Below, in pieces: positions 13,101-24,291 of a stretch of 64,000 bases of DNA. The DNA lies in contig OZ038440.1 of assembly GCA_964036275.1 (NCBI GenBank), positions 11,073,690 to 11,137,689 on the forward strand, given 5' to 3'. Made by a program: the position numbers and the translations under genes. The DNA comes from Litoditis marina (Eukaryota; Nematoda; Chromadorea; Rhabditida; Rhabditidae). The notes beneath the pieces are model-generated. The model did no database searches. It was not told where the DNA came from and saw nothing but the letters and a program-made list of their open reading frames with translations. Positions within the stretch are counted from its first letter, which is position 1; every line of letters starts with the position of its first letter.

Positions 13101-16100
13101 GGCAAAAAAAAAATGTAATTATTCCCATTCTTATGTAGACTCCAATAAGTTCAAGTTATACTTTTGGAGAGCCAAACTTTGTAGTCAATTGTGTAGCAGT
13201 TTTCCGAGGGTTCGATTTCAAATTCGTATCATGAATACTATATTGTGGTCGTGTACACAAAAGGACCGACCGAATATGCACTGTGGCGTCATAATTCTGT
13301 TCAGGACTTCTAGAACAAAATAACATTCATGAACTCTGTAGCCAATCGCGCGCAGCGCGAAGCGCTGTGCGAGATTTGTCTTTGGTCCGGCTAATGCGCG
13401 CTTCCGTTTTTTTAGTTTCTCCTCAAAAAAGCTGAAATTCGCAAAACAAAGTTTTTATTGATGTACTTGTTTTCTATAGCTAATTCCCTAACCGTGTTTC
13501 AAATTTGAGCGGAATCGGTTAAGTTTGAGCCAAGTTATGACCTCATGCGCTTCATCAAGAGCGCCAACTTCCGTCGTGTGTGGGTGTGTGTGTGTGTGTG
13601 TGGGTGGGTTGTGACAAGAAAAGTAAACCCAGTTCAAGAGTTTCTACTCAACCGAATTCGTTGAAAATTGTGGAAGACATGTGATACCTACTCAAACAAC
13701 TCGCGGAGCAAAAAAAAATTCAAGAAAAAATCGTTTTACTCAAAGTTATAGACATTTTTCGGAACGTGTCTGCGTCTCTCCATTTAGCACGCTCTCTCAC
13801 TCTCTCTGTCCGGTCGACAACTCAAACTGTATTGTAACTTAGAGTAACATTTACCGATTTGCTTGAAAATTGAAATATGATGCCATCGTGACTTTTATTT
13901 GAGTATGAAGTATTCTATTCCTGACGTCCTTCAGGATTCTGGAGACCGGATGACGTCATTTTTGAAAAGTGCAAAGTTGACGTCACATATATTTTTAAGC
14001 GATGGTAATATCTTAGAAAGGGTCAATTAACGGTAAAACTCAATCTGAGAGTGATGTATTCTGGGATTCTGGAGACCAGATGACGTCGATTTTGAAAAGT
14101 GCAAAGTTGACGTCACATATATTTTTAAACGATGGTAATATCTTAGAAAGGGTCAATTAACGGTGAAACTCAATCTGAGCGTGATGTATTCTGGGATTCT
14201 GGAGACCAGATGACGTCGATTTTGAAAAGTGCAAAGTTGACGTCACATATATTTTTAAGCGATGGTAATATCTTAGAAAGGGTCAATTAACGGTAAAACT
14301 CAATCTGAGAGTGATGTATTCTGGGATTCTGGAGACCAGATGACGTCGATTTTGAAAAGTGCAAAGTTGACGTCACATATATTTTTAAACGATGGTAATA
14401 TCTTAGAAAGGGTCAATTAACGGTGAAACTCAATCTGAGAGTGATGTATTCTGGGATTCTGGAGACCAGATGACGTCGATTTGAAAAGTGCAAAGTTGAC
14501 GTCACATATATTTTTAAACGATGGTAATATCTTAGAAAGGGTCAATTAACGGTGAAACTCAATCTGAGAGTGATTTATTCTGGGATTCTGGAGACCAGAT
14601 GACGTCGATTTTGAAAAGTGCAAAGTTGACGTCACATATATTTTTAAACGATGGTAATATCTTAGAAAGGGTCAATTAACGGTGAAACTCAATCTGAGAG
14701 TGATTTATTCTGGGATTCTGGAGACCAGATGACGTCGATTTTGAAAAGTGCAAAGTTGACGTCACATATATTTTTAAAAGATGGTAATATCTTAGAAAGG
14801 GTCAATTAACGGTGAAACTCAATCTGAGAGTGATGTATTCTGGGATTCTGGAGACCAGATGAAGTCGATTTTGAAAAGTGCAAAGTTAACGTCACATATA
14901 TTTTCAAATGCTGAAAATATCTTAAAAATGGTATATTAACGACAAAACTTTATGTAAATATGACTTATTCTGGAAATCAGAAGAGCAGAGGGCAGAAAGT
15001 AAGTTTTTAGAACTGCAATGTTGACGTCATATTTTTCTCAAATGATAGTAATACTCGGCAAGTGGTTCATTAAGAAAACAATTTTATCTGCACCGTACAG
15101 ATCAAACCACTTCTCTACATACCTACGGCATGTAAACAAAAAGAGAAAAATTCATGAAAAAGTGGGGGCCCAACGACTGTGAGATTTGTCTTCTGCTGTG
15201 CGCCCCTTAGACAACTACTCTCAAATGGAGCAGCTACTGCTACAAAAACCGAAAAATACTCATGTATAACTGTTAATTACAAACATACAAAAGTCGTAAA
15301 ATATTTTTTCAAACCTGTAAACTAGAATCTGTAAATAACCGAAAAATACTAATATACTCAAGTATAACTGTTCATTACAAACATACAAAAGTCGTAAAAT
15401 ATTTTCTCAAACCTGTAAACTAGAATCTACAAATCACAGATGTTGACTCAACGTAGTCAATAATAGAATTCCTGGTTTTGTGCACAATGGTTGGTGTTTT
15501 TGATCATTACTTCAATTCTAGGTGCTTCAACGTTCGGCATATTATTCAACAGTTGTTCTCTCTTTCGCAGCTGTGACTTGTAGATTCTAGTTCACAGGTT
15601 TGAGAAAATATTTTACGACTTTTGTATGTTTGTAATGAACAGTTATACTTGAGTATATTAGTATTTTTCGGTTATTTACAGATTCTAGTTTACAGGTTTG
15701 AAAAAATATTTTACGACTTTTGTATGTTTGTAATTAACAGTTATACATGAGTATTTTTCGGTTTTTGTAGCAGTAGCTGCTCCATTTGAGAGTAGTTGTC
15801 TAAGGGGCGCACAGCAGAAGACAAATCTCACAGTCGTTGGGCCCCCACTTTTTCATGAATAAAAACAATAGGTTTGAAGCCCGTTAAGCTTTAGATTATA
15901 AAGCTTGGCATTATTTGAATTTATTTAAACATAATTCTATTGAACTACTGACTAAAATGCAAAATAACTATGAGAGGTAATGTGGCTGGCGAGATACTTA
16001 TTTTTATTATTGATCTTTCAGTTCAAACTTGATTGAGTAATAATATGCGATCAACATTGAAAATGGAAAAAAATGATATTGATACCATAAAAATAAAAAC

Positions 16101-17153
16101 TGAGCACCCGGCACATAACGTAAAAATTTGATACCTAGCGGGCATTCAGTGGAGATTGTATAACAGCACGTTGTTTCTGGTGACATTTCTATTCCTATAT
16201 TATATTTCTCCTTTGCTTTCATATTTCTGGTCTTATGTGAAACAGGAAGTTGAGAGAACACCATGTGATACAATGTGTCAAATACATGAATGTATTGAAT
16301 CGATATGGGAAATGATTACATTTCTCCTTTTGTTCTGAAATTTGATGGCTCATAATAAACTGACCTGCTACGTCTGGAAGAAAATATAGTGAATAACAGT
16401 TAGCCATTGCGGTGACAATAGAGAATATGAGGCATGCTGTCTGAAATTGTGGAAGGCTCCTAGGCATGTGAAATACCGGAAGAAAAATTACAAAAGTGAG
16501 TTATAAATGATAATTTGAAAGTTTAGTTTAGAATGGTCAACAGAATTAAAACACTCTGAAGAACTGAAAAGTGGGGCTTACCGTTACTGGCAGACCCATA
16601 TGGCGTGTGCAATCAACAGCTCTGAGAAAAAACATCTTCACACAGTTTCTAGAGTTCTACTAGATGCGGAGACGACGGTTTTGAACTCAGTCCCCCTCAA
16701 CTGATTGTGTCACCGCTTCTCATAAGCGGGTTGTACGAACTATGAAGGATTTGTTGGGTTTCTCATTTGAATTGAAACACGAACCCAATAATAATAAGAA
16801 ACCCAACATTGTACAATATGCCGGAGTTAATCGACAGCGGAACATGGAAACTATGAAGGATTTGGGCAATTTTGATACCGCTTGGGAAAAACGCATCTCA
16901 GTTGAAAGTAATTTGCGAAAATTTGAACGCAGTTTGAATTAAACGTTCAGTAAATTCGAAGAAGCTATTGGAAGAAATTGGATGAGAACTGCCAGGGAAG
17001 AGCAAGCGACTGAGAGACATGTTACGGCGAATTGTACTTGTTCTGGTTCCGTCATAAATTATGGTCTTGTATGATTGTTCAGTGAATAGGTTGGAGAAGT
17101 ATTCTTCATAGAAACGACAACTTGTGAACTAACCCAAACCATCTTTGCCGCAT
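10117..17153 (-). CDS. tetraspan membrane protein A with His- and PPxY-bearing tail
   Basis: Eight exons: 17134-17153, 16582-16621, 16365-16440, 12854-12954, 12103-12235, 11430-11544, 10587-10716, 10117-10227 (726 nt, 241 residues). The N-terminal motif is DCTRHMGLPVT. TM1 runs into NCYSLYFLPDVAG, TM2 is a Gly/Val/Ala-rich helix ending ARLRIM, and TM3 lies around VIPVVVVMSYMVF. A loop carries two Cys, TM4 precedes FRKLR, and then comes a cytoplasmic-type tail. The tail has a His/Asp/Asn patch, AQPCYPVQPTVYTTG, a Gln/Pro run and NPPAY, a PPxY ligand for NEDD4-type WW domains. Intron 3 is 3.4 kb, filled by a satellite and a palindromic element; introns 5 and 6 hold MITEs. The normal leader-acceptor AG is lost upstream of the start (cat instead of cag). 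It may be intact or weakly expressed. Confidence 0.78.
11225..11415. mobile_element. MITE of the CTGGCGGCGTAGC family, copy 1
   Basis: About 190 bp rich in CTCATGAG palindromes. It ends in GCTACGCCGTCTGG, with a decayed left end (GATAGCAATC). It sits in intron 6 of gene A, 15 bases from the exon 6 donor. Other copies: 11797-11983, 52925-53116, 61534-61706 and about 62284-62414. Confidence 0.6.
11797..11983. mobile_element. MITE of the CTGGCGGCGTAGC family, copy 2
   Basis: 187 bp with left end CTGGCGGCGTACC and right end GGTACGCCGCCTG, forming a near-perfect terminal inverted repeat. The interior carries the same CTCATGAG-type palindromes as the other copies. It lies in intron 5 of gene A. 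Confidence 0.7.
13350..15149 (+). mobile_element. large non-autonomous repeat element, copy 1 (carries the 130-bp satellite)
   Basis: Sequence matching, in inverted orientation, 22875-24530. The shared parts are, in order: a GC-rich hairpin end around 13350-13372 (GCGCAGCGC, loop GAA, GCGCTGTGC); a stretch ending GCCAACTTCCGTCGTGTG; a microsatellite (GT here, GGACGGAA there); a block around CTGCGTCTCTC; the 130-bp satellite monomer; and a tail ending in the palindromic element at 15150. It sits in intron 3 of tetraspan gene A. No coding capacity is seen. Confidence 0.65.
13931..14975 (+). repeat. 130-bp satellite array, about 8 units
   Basis: Tandem repeat with monomer starts at about 13931, 14061, 14191, 14321, 14451, 14580, 14710 and 14840: a period of 130 bp, 129 once. 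Inner units are nearly identical and the outer ones decay. Each unit holds two TGACGTC half-palindromes (GATGACGTCGA and TTGACGTCACA). A single inverted, diverged monomer is present at about 23660-23800. Confidence 0.9.
15150..15860. mobile_element. 711-bp palindromic (foldback) element, copy 1
   Basis: The two halves are near-perfect inverted copies. The left end ATTCATGAAAAAGTGGGGGC is mirrored at 15841-15860, and arms of more than 300 bp extend inward. Repeated submotifs (AGTATAACTGTTCATTAC, CAAAAGTCGTAAAATATTTT) recur within each arm. Related copies are at 21946-22874 and 23099-23652. No open frame; consistent with a foldback or MITE derivative. Confidence 0.8.
16792..16945 (+). repeat. 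dispersed coding-like fragment (shared with 41738-41828 and 55792-55870)
   Basis: Contains AAACCCAACATTGTACAATA followed by GCC and a block ending CAGCGGAACATGGAAACT. The same block occurs on the minus strand at 41738-41828 and on the plus strand at 55792-55870. Here it is open to 16942 and would read NIVQYAG, then RQRNMETM, then a charged coiled-coil-like end. It lies in intron 1 of tetraspan A on the opposite strand. It is probably a repeat-derived fragment rather than an exon. Confidence 0.5.
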
Positions 17154-17189
17154 TCTAGTCAAATATGAGAATAATACAGCGGAAATGAA

Positions 17190-17240
17190 GAGCGATTCTT
17201 ATCTTTGCAAATGATTCACACGGTTATCAGTAAGTAGGTT
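17190..17240 (-). promoter_or_regulatory. conserved double-GATA promoter block, gene A
   Basis: Read on the minus strand: CTGATAACCG (17221-17230), about 20 bases, then AAGATAAGAAT (17195-17205), 40-50 bases upstream of the ATG. The same two cores, order and intervening GTGTGAATCAT occur upstream of genes B and C. Introns and spacers have otherwise diverged, so conservation of this block suggests function. ACTGATAA/AGATAAG are classic targets of intestinal GATA factors in nematodes. Confidence 0.6.
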
Positions 17241-17486
17241 CATTTCCTCCTCTAATTGACATCAGTATATTGCAGTTTTGTACTATTTCGCGACACAAAC
17301 TCAACCTCAACTTCTAACCATACTAAAACGTTTTCTGACGATTCGAATTTTCTTCGAGAATGAAAAGCATACCGCAATTTCTTATACTATAATGTCTCTA
17401 ATTGTACTTTCAAGTTTTTGAATGATATTATGTATATTTTGTGAATACGTTTCATATAGGAATAATTATTGAAACTAATAAAATAT

Positions 17487-20400
17487 TTATTGGTGGTCCG
17501 GGTTGTAGGCGGGTGGATTGTAGTTGGTCGGTGGGGGATATGCGGCAGGTTGAGGATAAGCCTGCTGCTGGTTGATCTGAGGATACATCGGGGGTTGGGG
17601 CTGTTGTGGTTGCTGCTGGAATTGGAATAGAGATAGAACAAATAGAAAATTCATAAAGAAGTTGTAAAAAACTGAATCGCTGATATCTCACCAACAACAA
17701 TATCATTGTCAAGATTTAGAAGCAGAAAAATGTCAAAAAAATTTACCCATGTTCTGTTTTCAAGCAGCGCATACAAAACTATCAGTCATCTCATTACATT
17801 AATGACTGGCTTAGACACGTACGTCGTTTTCAACAAGATTCAAGAATGAAATATTGAAGTAGGACATTGGGACTTTGGAACGAGACATTAAGACATTGGG
17901 ACATCAAAATGGGACGTTGGGACATTGGAAGGAGACATTGGGACATTGGAACATTTAGAGAATCAGCTCGTATAGTTTGTGGTGATGAATACATGTTTCA
18001 TATTTGAATGAATATCTCATTTAGAAACCCACAAAACTTTAGAATTGAAAATCATGACTCTAGTTTCGAAATAAAGAACGACCATTGGTGAGTTGTAGTT
18101 TGAACTCGAATACGCCATCCTTTTGGAGTTCCCACTGAAAACGAACGGGTTCAAACTACAAACACAGCGGGTTATACCGAGCTTTGAAGATGTTAACTTC
18201 CATACACTTACCATCATGTAAGTCGGTTGCTGTCCGGTATGCGGTACTCCAGTTGTGTATACTGTAGGTTGTGCGGGGTAGCAGGGCTGGGCAACCACAA
18301 CATGCTCATGATGGTGGTGGTGGGGGCCACCCCTCTGACTGAAAAGCGATGGTAATGAAATCCACACTATTTTTGTGACAATTTTTCAATTCAAATGAAC
18401 GTTTTCTCAGAGTTAACCTGCAAGAATAGCGCTTACAACATTCATATTTGTTTTGAATAACCCCAATATGGTGAAAGTTTGCTGGGAAATAAATTTGGCC
18501 TGCTACCAAAGTCCGACCGAAGCGCTCTCCTAATCCATGCCGATAAGACAGAAAGTCACCCACGTTTTTCTGCAATCACAAACTTTTGGAAAACCTTTCA
18601 ATTATTTTTCCGGAAAAAAAATCGACTCAATTTCAGACCGATTACTGTAATTACGGATGGGTGCAACGCAGAGAGCAAAAAAAGTATAACGAACGATAAA
18701 ACCATAAAATCACTCTGGTCCTGTTTTCAACTCGTCTCTCCTATTTCTATGATGAGGATGTGCTACATTCTCTGCTTGTAGATGAATGAATGGAAAAACT
18801 ATGGAATAAACAGACAAATGATTGAATAAATAAGTAAACAATCACACAAACAAACTCACACTCGGTGCACACCAGCAGCAAATAATCGCAGTTTTCTGAA
18901 ACCCCCGATGGCCATTCCAGATAGAATGAAGGCTACGAAGCCGACGATCAGAGCCGACCAAATTATTCCGAGGTCTGAATGTTGGCAGAAATTTATCAAA
19001 TTGAACATAGAATCAAAAACGTCGACTAGGTCAGAAAACTTGTGGTCCTTATTCGAAAGATTTTTGTACAGCCCACTGTGAAAATTACACTCACCGAGGC
19101 TGAACAGCCATCTTTGATACTTCGAGTAGGTGTAACAGTATTCTTGAAATCCCACCCAATAACATTGGTCCCAGTTAATCAGAGTGAACACCATGTAGCC
19201 CATTACCACCACGACCGGAATCCGAATGAGAGTCTGAAATTCAGTCAGTGCCAAGCTTACAAATTAACTGTGCCTTGTGAGACTCGTACCCAGCCCAAAA
19301 GTTTGGCAGGCGCCGATGTTAACCACTACACCAACGTAGCTACTGTCAGCAGTTGGGTAGAATATAACATATATGTATTCTTACACAGCATACACTGAAA
19401 TTTACAGTACATTTTTTCCTCTATCTCCCTTTCTCGGCCAATTCCACAAGGAACCCGGTATTTCGTTAACCCTACCAGTTAACCTTAACCGGGTTACCTG
19501 GTTAACCCTTTTGTTAACCACTTGTTAACCCTATTTTACAATGTCTTTTGGGGCAAATTTATGGTTACCAAGTGGTTAACAAAAGGGTTAACCAGGTAAC
19601 CCGGTTAATGGTTAACGGCTAGGGTTAACAAAATACCGGGTTAAATAAAGAATTCGCCCCCTTTCTCTCTCTCCTTTTTTCTCTGTCTCCCTGTTGTTCT
19701 CTCTGTGGCACTCTCTCCTGCTCCCTCGCTCGCTTCTTCACGGTTGCTCACTATCTCTCTCTCTCTTCATATCTCTATCTCATTCGTTTCTAGTCTCTCT
19801 CTCTGCTCCTCGTCGGACATACACGCGCATAATTATATCTAAATCATTACCTCGAAAACCAGATACAAGATGATCATAATTCGGAGTTTCGCAATAGTGG
19901 CCACCACTCCAACCAAACCGATAACGCCGGCGGTACTCATCAGAATATCAGCTAAATCAGGGACTTGATGCAGTTCTGATGATCCTCATAGGGAGTTAGA
20001 AAATCTCAGTTGTAATTCTATCTCGACACACCGTGATTCACGAAATGTGATTGACGGGATCAAACTACACAGACAGCGGCACAGCACGGGGTAGGGCAAC
20101 ATGAACCGTATCAGCTTGCGTTGGAAAGATCACACCTCATAATTCCCTACAGTGTGATCACGAAAAATGAATTTTTGCACTCCACTGTGTGTACTCTTGT
20201 TATTTCACAGTAACCAGAGATAGTTTTTAGAAGATTTGATTGCATAATGTAGGAGTAAACGTGGTTAGGATAGGTGGTGAACTGCCTATCCTAACCACGT
20301 TTACTCCTACATTCTTTAACTGTCATATGCACGAAATGAGAGTCTGCACTGGTGTGCCACTGAATAGAAAGTTTGTTCACGGCACAATCTTAAAAAAAAA

Positions 20401-21549
20401 TTTTTCATAAAGTTCAATGTTATCTGTTTTTTTTAAATCAAATTTTCCAAACTAAAACTAGTCGACCAAACCAGTATTGATTTATGATGCTTATCTGGCG
20501 ATAGAACGACGAGCTGTAAATCATGAAGCTTAGCATTTAGTTAATTATTGATCTTTCGTTCAATGTTCGTCCAATCATTTTGCTGAATGATTGAATCGAT
20601 TAAGACCTTTTGTGAATTAAAATGAGGTATTCATAACGAAAAATATGGCACCCGGAACGCAGAAATACTTAATTTTGTATGAAATGTACACCATTTCTGG
20701 TAGACTAATTGCAATTTCCTAGTTTTCTTCGAACACAATATCCCAGAATGAGCTCACCTGCTACGTCTGGAAGAAAATATAGTGTATAACAATTAGCAAT
20801 TGCGGCGAGTACAGAGAGTATAAGGCAGGCTGTCTAAAATAGTGACAATTTTAATCCTAAGAATGAGAATTTGTAAAAAAAAGTATTGTAAGTAAGAAAA
20901 TTAGTGTAAAAAACGTAAGTTGTGAACTCTTCTAGACCTGTTGAACTTTGTAGTCAGATCAACGCTCCCTTGTAAGTAGGTTTTACATTTAACATACAAT
21001 CCTTCGAAATATGTTTTGTCATAGAATGTCATAACCTAACTAATTCCTTTTTACTATGGTTTGTTATGCAATATATGCGCAACAAACTTTATATTATTAA
21101 GAACTCAGAAATAAATTATGAACAATTGAGAAGAGAAACCTAATAAAAGTGTTTAAAAGTTTTATCTGATGAATAAAATGGTTCTGAACAATTCGGCTCA
21201 CCGTCACTGGCAGACCCACATGACGTGTGCAATCCACCACTCTAAAAAAACGTTTACAATATTTACTCGAATGTTGATTAATCACTTACCAAAATTCGAA
21301 ACATTTTGAAATGTGCACTGATCGTTCAAACAGAACGGTTTCTAATTCACATGTTCAGACATAATTTTCAACACACATTGAAAGGTAAACATATCAATGA
21401 AAATGTCCAAGCAGATCTGGGTTAATGTAATGGGTGTCCAATGTGTGAACCCTTGAAAGTACAGAGGGTTGAGACTAACCGTAAATTGGTGAAAGAATTT
21501 TTCTCAGAAATAACAATTTGTGAACCTACCCAAACCATCTACGCCGCAT
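17487..21549 (-). CDS. tetraspan membrane protein B with His- and PPxY-bearing tail
   Basis: Eight exons: 21530-21549, 21202-21241, 20758-20833, 19851-19951, 19095-19233, 18860-18974, 18212-18338, 17487-17615 (747 nt, 248 residues). MRRRWFG leads to DCTRHVGLPVT. The four helices are TM1 (ACLILSVLAAIANCYTLYFL), TM2 (Gly/Val-rich, STAGVIGLVGVVATIAKLR), TM3 (RIPVVVVMGYMVFTLINW) and TM4 (IIWSALIVGFVAFILSGMAI). Loop TM3-TM4 has two Cys (QCYWVGFQEYC), probably a lumenal disulphide. The tail has five consecutive His, AQPCYPAQPTVYTTG, a Gln/Pro stretch and NPPAYNPDHQ. PPxY tails on four-pass proteins are typical of LAPTM4/5 lysosomal proteins, which recruit NEDD4 ligases; homology is an inference. 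It looks intact: all exon phases match A and C, and the start follows a good leader acceptor (ctcag). Confidence 0.85.
19451..19646. repeat. foldback repeat rich in GGTTAAC/GGGTTAAC
   Basis: About 196 bp inverted repeat whose ends read ACCCGGTATTTCGTTAACCC and its mirror (GTTAACAAAATACCGGGTT). The arms are built from GTTAACC heptamers with a short AT-rich loop. It lies in intron 4 of gene B. Related GGTTACC-type foldbacks are at about 25325-25550 and 26345-26600. Confidence 0.7.
19655..19810. repeat. CT-rich simple repeat
   Basis: Pyrimidine-rich low-complexity tract of CTCTCT/TCTCCC type next to the foldback repeat, in intron 4 of gene B. A longer one lies at 27595-27805. Confidence 0.8.
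20246..20313. repeat. perfect 29-bp inverted repeat (hairpin)
   Basis: Arms 20246-20274 and 20285-20313 are exact reverse complements (29 bp) with a 10-base loop (TGGTGAACTG). It lies in intron 3 of gene B. It could be a tiny foldback element, or the stem of a small-RNA precursor. Perfect pairing with no bulges is atypical for microRNA. Confidence 0.7.
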
Positions 21550-21587
21550 CCCAGTCGAATCTGAGAATGATAGGACCAAAATGAAGA

Positions 21588-21632
21588 GTGATTCTTATCT
21601 TTTTCTATGATTCACACGGTTATCAGTACGTA
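21588..21632 (-). promoter_or_regulatory. conserved double-GATA promoter block, gene B
   Basis: On the minus strand TACTGATAACCGTGTGAATC (21609-21628) is followed by AAAAAGATAAGAATC (21590-21604). It is nearly identical to the block upstream of gene C and very close to that of A. It lies 40-80 bases upstream of the ATG and just upstream of the leader acceptor. Confidence 0.65.
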
Positions 21633-21945
21633 GGTTCATTTCGTTCTCCGATTGACATCAGAATATTACATTAAAGTTTTTGGTGAGCAAACATCACTTT
21701 CTGTTCAGCCACTCTCAGTTCTGCCCTTTACAATAATTTTTCCCGTTTTTTTTAACAACTATTGCATGTTTCATTGTGATCGACTTTAGTAACTAAAACA
21801 GCCAGAACACTCTCATTTGAGAATGAGAAAATGAGCAGACACGTGTGAACAAACGGGGAGTTCTGTACTATTTTGCGATACAAACCCGAAATCTAGTCAT
21901 CACGGCACTTCTGACCAGGAGAATCATACGGCAATTTCCTATACT

Positions 21946-22874
21946 ATTCATGAAAAAGTGGGGACCCAACGACTGTGAGATTTGTCTTCTGCTGTGCGCC
22001 CAGTAGACAACTACTCTCAAATGGAACAGCTGCTGCTACAAAAACCGAAAAATACTAATATACTCTAGTATAACTATGTTCATTATAAACATACAAAAGT
22101 CGTAAAATATTTTTCAAACCTGTGAACTAGAATCTACATATCACATCTGCGGAAGAGAGAACAACTGTTTAATATTATGCCAAGCGTTATAGCACCTAGA
22201 GTTGAAGTAATGACAAAATATGCCAACCATTGTGCACAAAACCAGGAACTCTATAATTGATTACGTTGAGTTAACATCTGTGATTTGTAGATTCTAGTTT
22301 ACGGGTTTGAGAAAATATTTCACGACTTTTGTATGTTTGTGATGAACCGTTATACTTAGTTACTTATAAGTTACTTAGTTACTTAGTTGTCCCGTTTCTC
22401 AGAGGGCGATTGCTCTTCTGCGGGACCCAACTCTTCTTCCATGTCTCTCTGTCTTGGGCGATCGTTGACCAAGAACAGTTATACTTAGTTACTTAGTTAC
22501 CTAGTAACTAAGTTACTTAGTTACTAAGTAACTGTTTGTGATGAACAGTTATACTTGAGTATATTAGTATTTTTTGGTTATTTGCAGATTCTAGTTTACA
22601 GGTTTGAAAAAATATTGTACGACTTTTGTATGTTTGTAATGAACATAGTTATACCAGAGTATACTAGTATTTTCCGTTTCTTTGCAGATTCTAGTTAACA
22701 GGTTTGAAAAAACATTTTACGACTTTTGTATGTTTGTAATGAACAGTTATACTTGAGTATATTAGTATTTTTCGGTATTTGTAGCAGTAGCTGCTCCATT
22801 TGAGAGTAGCTGTCTACTGGGCGCACAGCAGAAGACAAATCTCACAGTCGTTGGGCCCCCACTTTTTCATGAAT
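21946..22874. mobile_element. palindromic (foldback) element, copy 2, with internal insertion
   Basis: Ends ATTCATGAAAAAGTGGGG and its mirror at 22855-22874, with arms homologous to 15150-15860. The right half contains extra repeated segments and an inserted piece at about 22360-22535. That insert is rich in GTTACTTA and includes a unique stretch around CAGAGGGCGATTGCTC. Confidence 0.7.
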
Positions 22875-23098
22875 TTTTCTGTTTTTGTATACATGCCGTA
22901 GGTATGTAGAGAGGGGGTTTGATCTCTACGGTGCAGATAAAATTGTTTTCTTAATGAACCACTTGTCAAGTAGTGTTTCCTTGAGTGTTTCCTTGAGTCT
23001 TTATATGAGCTGCTGCTTTTCTTATTAGTTTTGCAATTGAAATGACTTTCTGTTGAGTGTAGTAGTTTAACCAGAGTATTTAGTAGACCACAATTGAG

Positions 23099-23652
23099 AT
23101 TCATGAAAAAGTGGGGGCCCAACGACTGAGAGATTTGTCTTCTGCTGTGCGCCCCTTGGACAACTACTCTCAAATGGAGCAGCTACTGCTACGAAAACCG
23201 AAAAATACTAATATACTCAAGTATAACTGTTTATTACAAACCTACAAAAGTCATAAAATATTTTTCAAACCTATAAACTAGAATCTGCAATTAACCGAAA
23301 AATACTAATATACTCAAGTATAACTGTTCATTACAAACATACAAAAGTCGTAAAATATTTTCTCAAACCTGTAAACTAGAATCTACAAGTCACAGCTGCG
23401 AAAGAGAGAACAACTGTTGAATAATATGCCAAGTGTTATAGCACCTAGAGTTGAAGTAAAGACCAAAACTGCGAACGATTGTGTACAAAACCAGAAACTC
23501 TATAATTGACTACGTTGAGTTACCATCTGTGATTTGTAAATTCTAGTTTACAGGTTTAAAAAATATTTTACGACTTTTGTGTGTTTGTAATGAACATAGT
23601 TATACTAGAGTATATTAGTATTTTTCGCTTTCTAGCAGTAGCTGTTCCATTT
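23099..23652. mobile_element. palindromic (foldback) element, copy 3, truncated right arm
   Basis: Left end ATTCATGAAAAAGTGGGGGC as in copies 1 and 2. The right arm stops after GCAGTAGCTGTTCCATTT, without the terminal segment, at the satellite junction. Confidence 0.65.
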
Positions 23653-24165
23653 TCTGAATCTTAGAACACGTCAATTTCAGATTAAGTTTTATCGTTAATT
23701 GACCCTTTCTAAGGTATTACCATCATTTGAAAATATATTTGACGTCAACTTTGCACTTTTCAAAGATGACATCATCTGACCTCCAGAATCTCACATGACG
23801 TCACCTTCACATACGTTTCCTCGTTATTTGACAAGTATACAACTATTTGAAATGTATGAAAACACATTTGACTCAAATCTCCACTTTTCCTTGATGACGT
23901 CATCAGGGCTTCAGAATCTTTGATGACATCATAGATGAAAAAAATGTTCCAATAAAATTATTTCCTTGTAGTGATGAAATGTTCAAAGTTTCGATTGAAT
24001 TGATCAGTTTTGAGCTTGGTTATTACGTAAATTAAATTCACTGCCTGCCAGAGACAGCGAGAGAGTGCACTACTTAGAGAGACGCAGAGACATTTATTCC
24101 AAAAGGCCGTAACTTGCAAATCCGTTCAGTTGCGGCAGAGATAGCATACTCACCACACCGTGACG

Positions 24166-24291
24166 GAAGGAAAGAAGGAAGGAAGGACGGAAGGACGGAA
24201 GGACGGAAGGACGGAAGGACGGAAGGACGGAAGGACGGAAGGACGGAAGGACGGAAGGACGGAAGGACGGAAGGACGGAAGGAAGGACACA
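24166..24291 (+). repeat. GGACGGAA/GGAAGGAC microsatellite
   Basis: About 125 bp of an 8-base repeat inside large repeat element copy 2. It explains the low-complexity reading frames in this stretch, which are not genes. Confidence 0.95.

Noticed and set aside
13931..14975. CRISPR array
   Set aside because: Units are contiguous 130-bp satellite monomers without unique spacers, in a eukaryotic intron.
18856..19254. 132-codon open frame as one exon
   Set aside because: It runs through exons 5 and 6 of tetraspan B and the 120-bp intron between them. Paralogues A, C and D show the intron is real.
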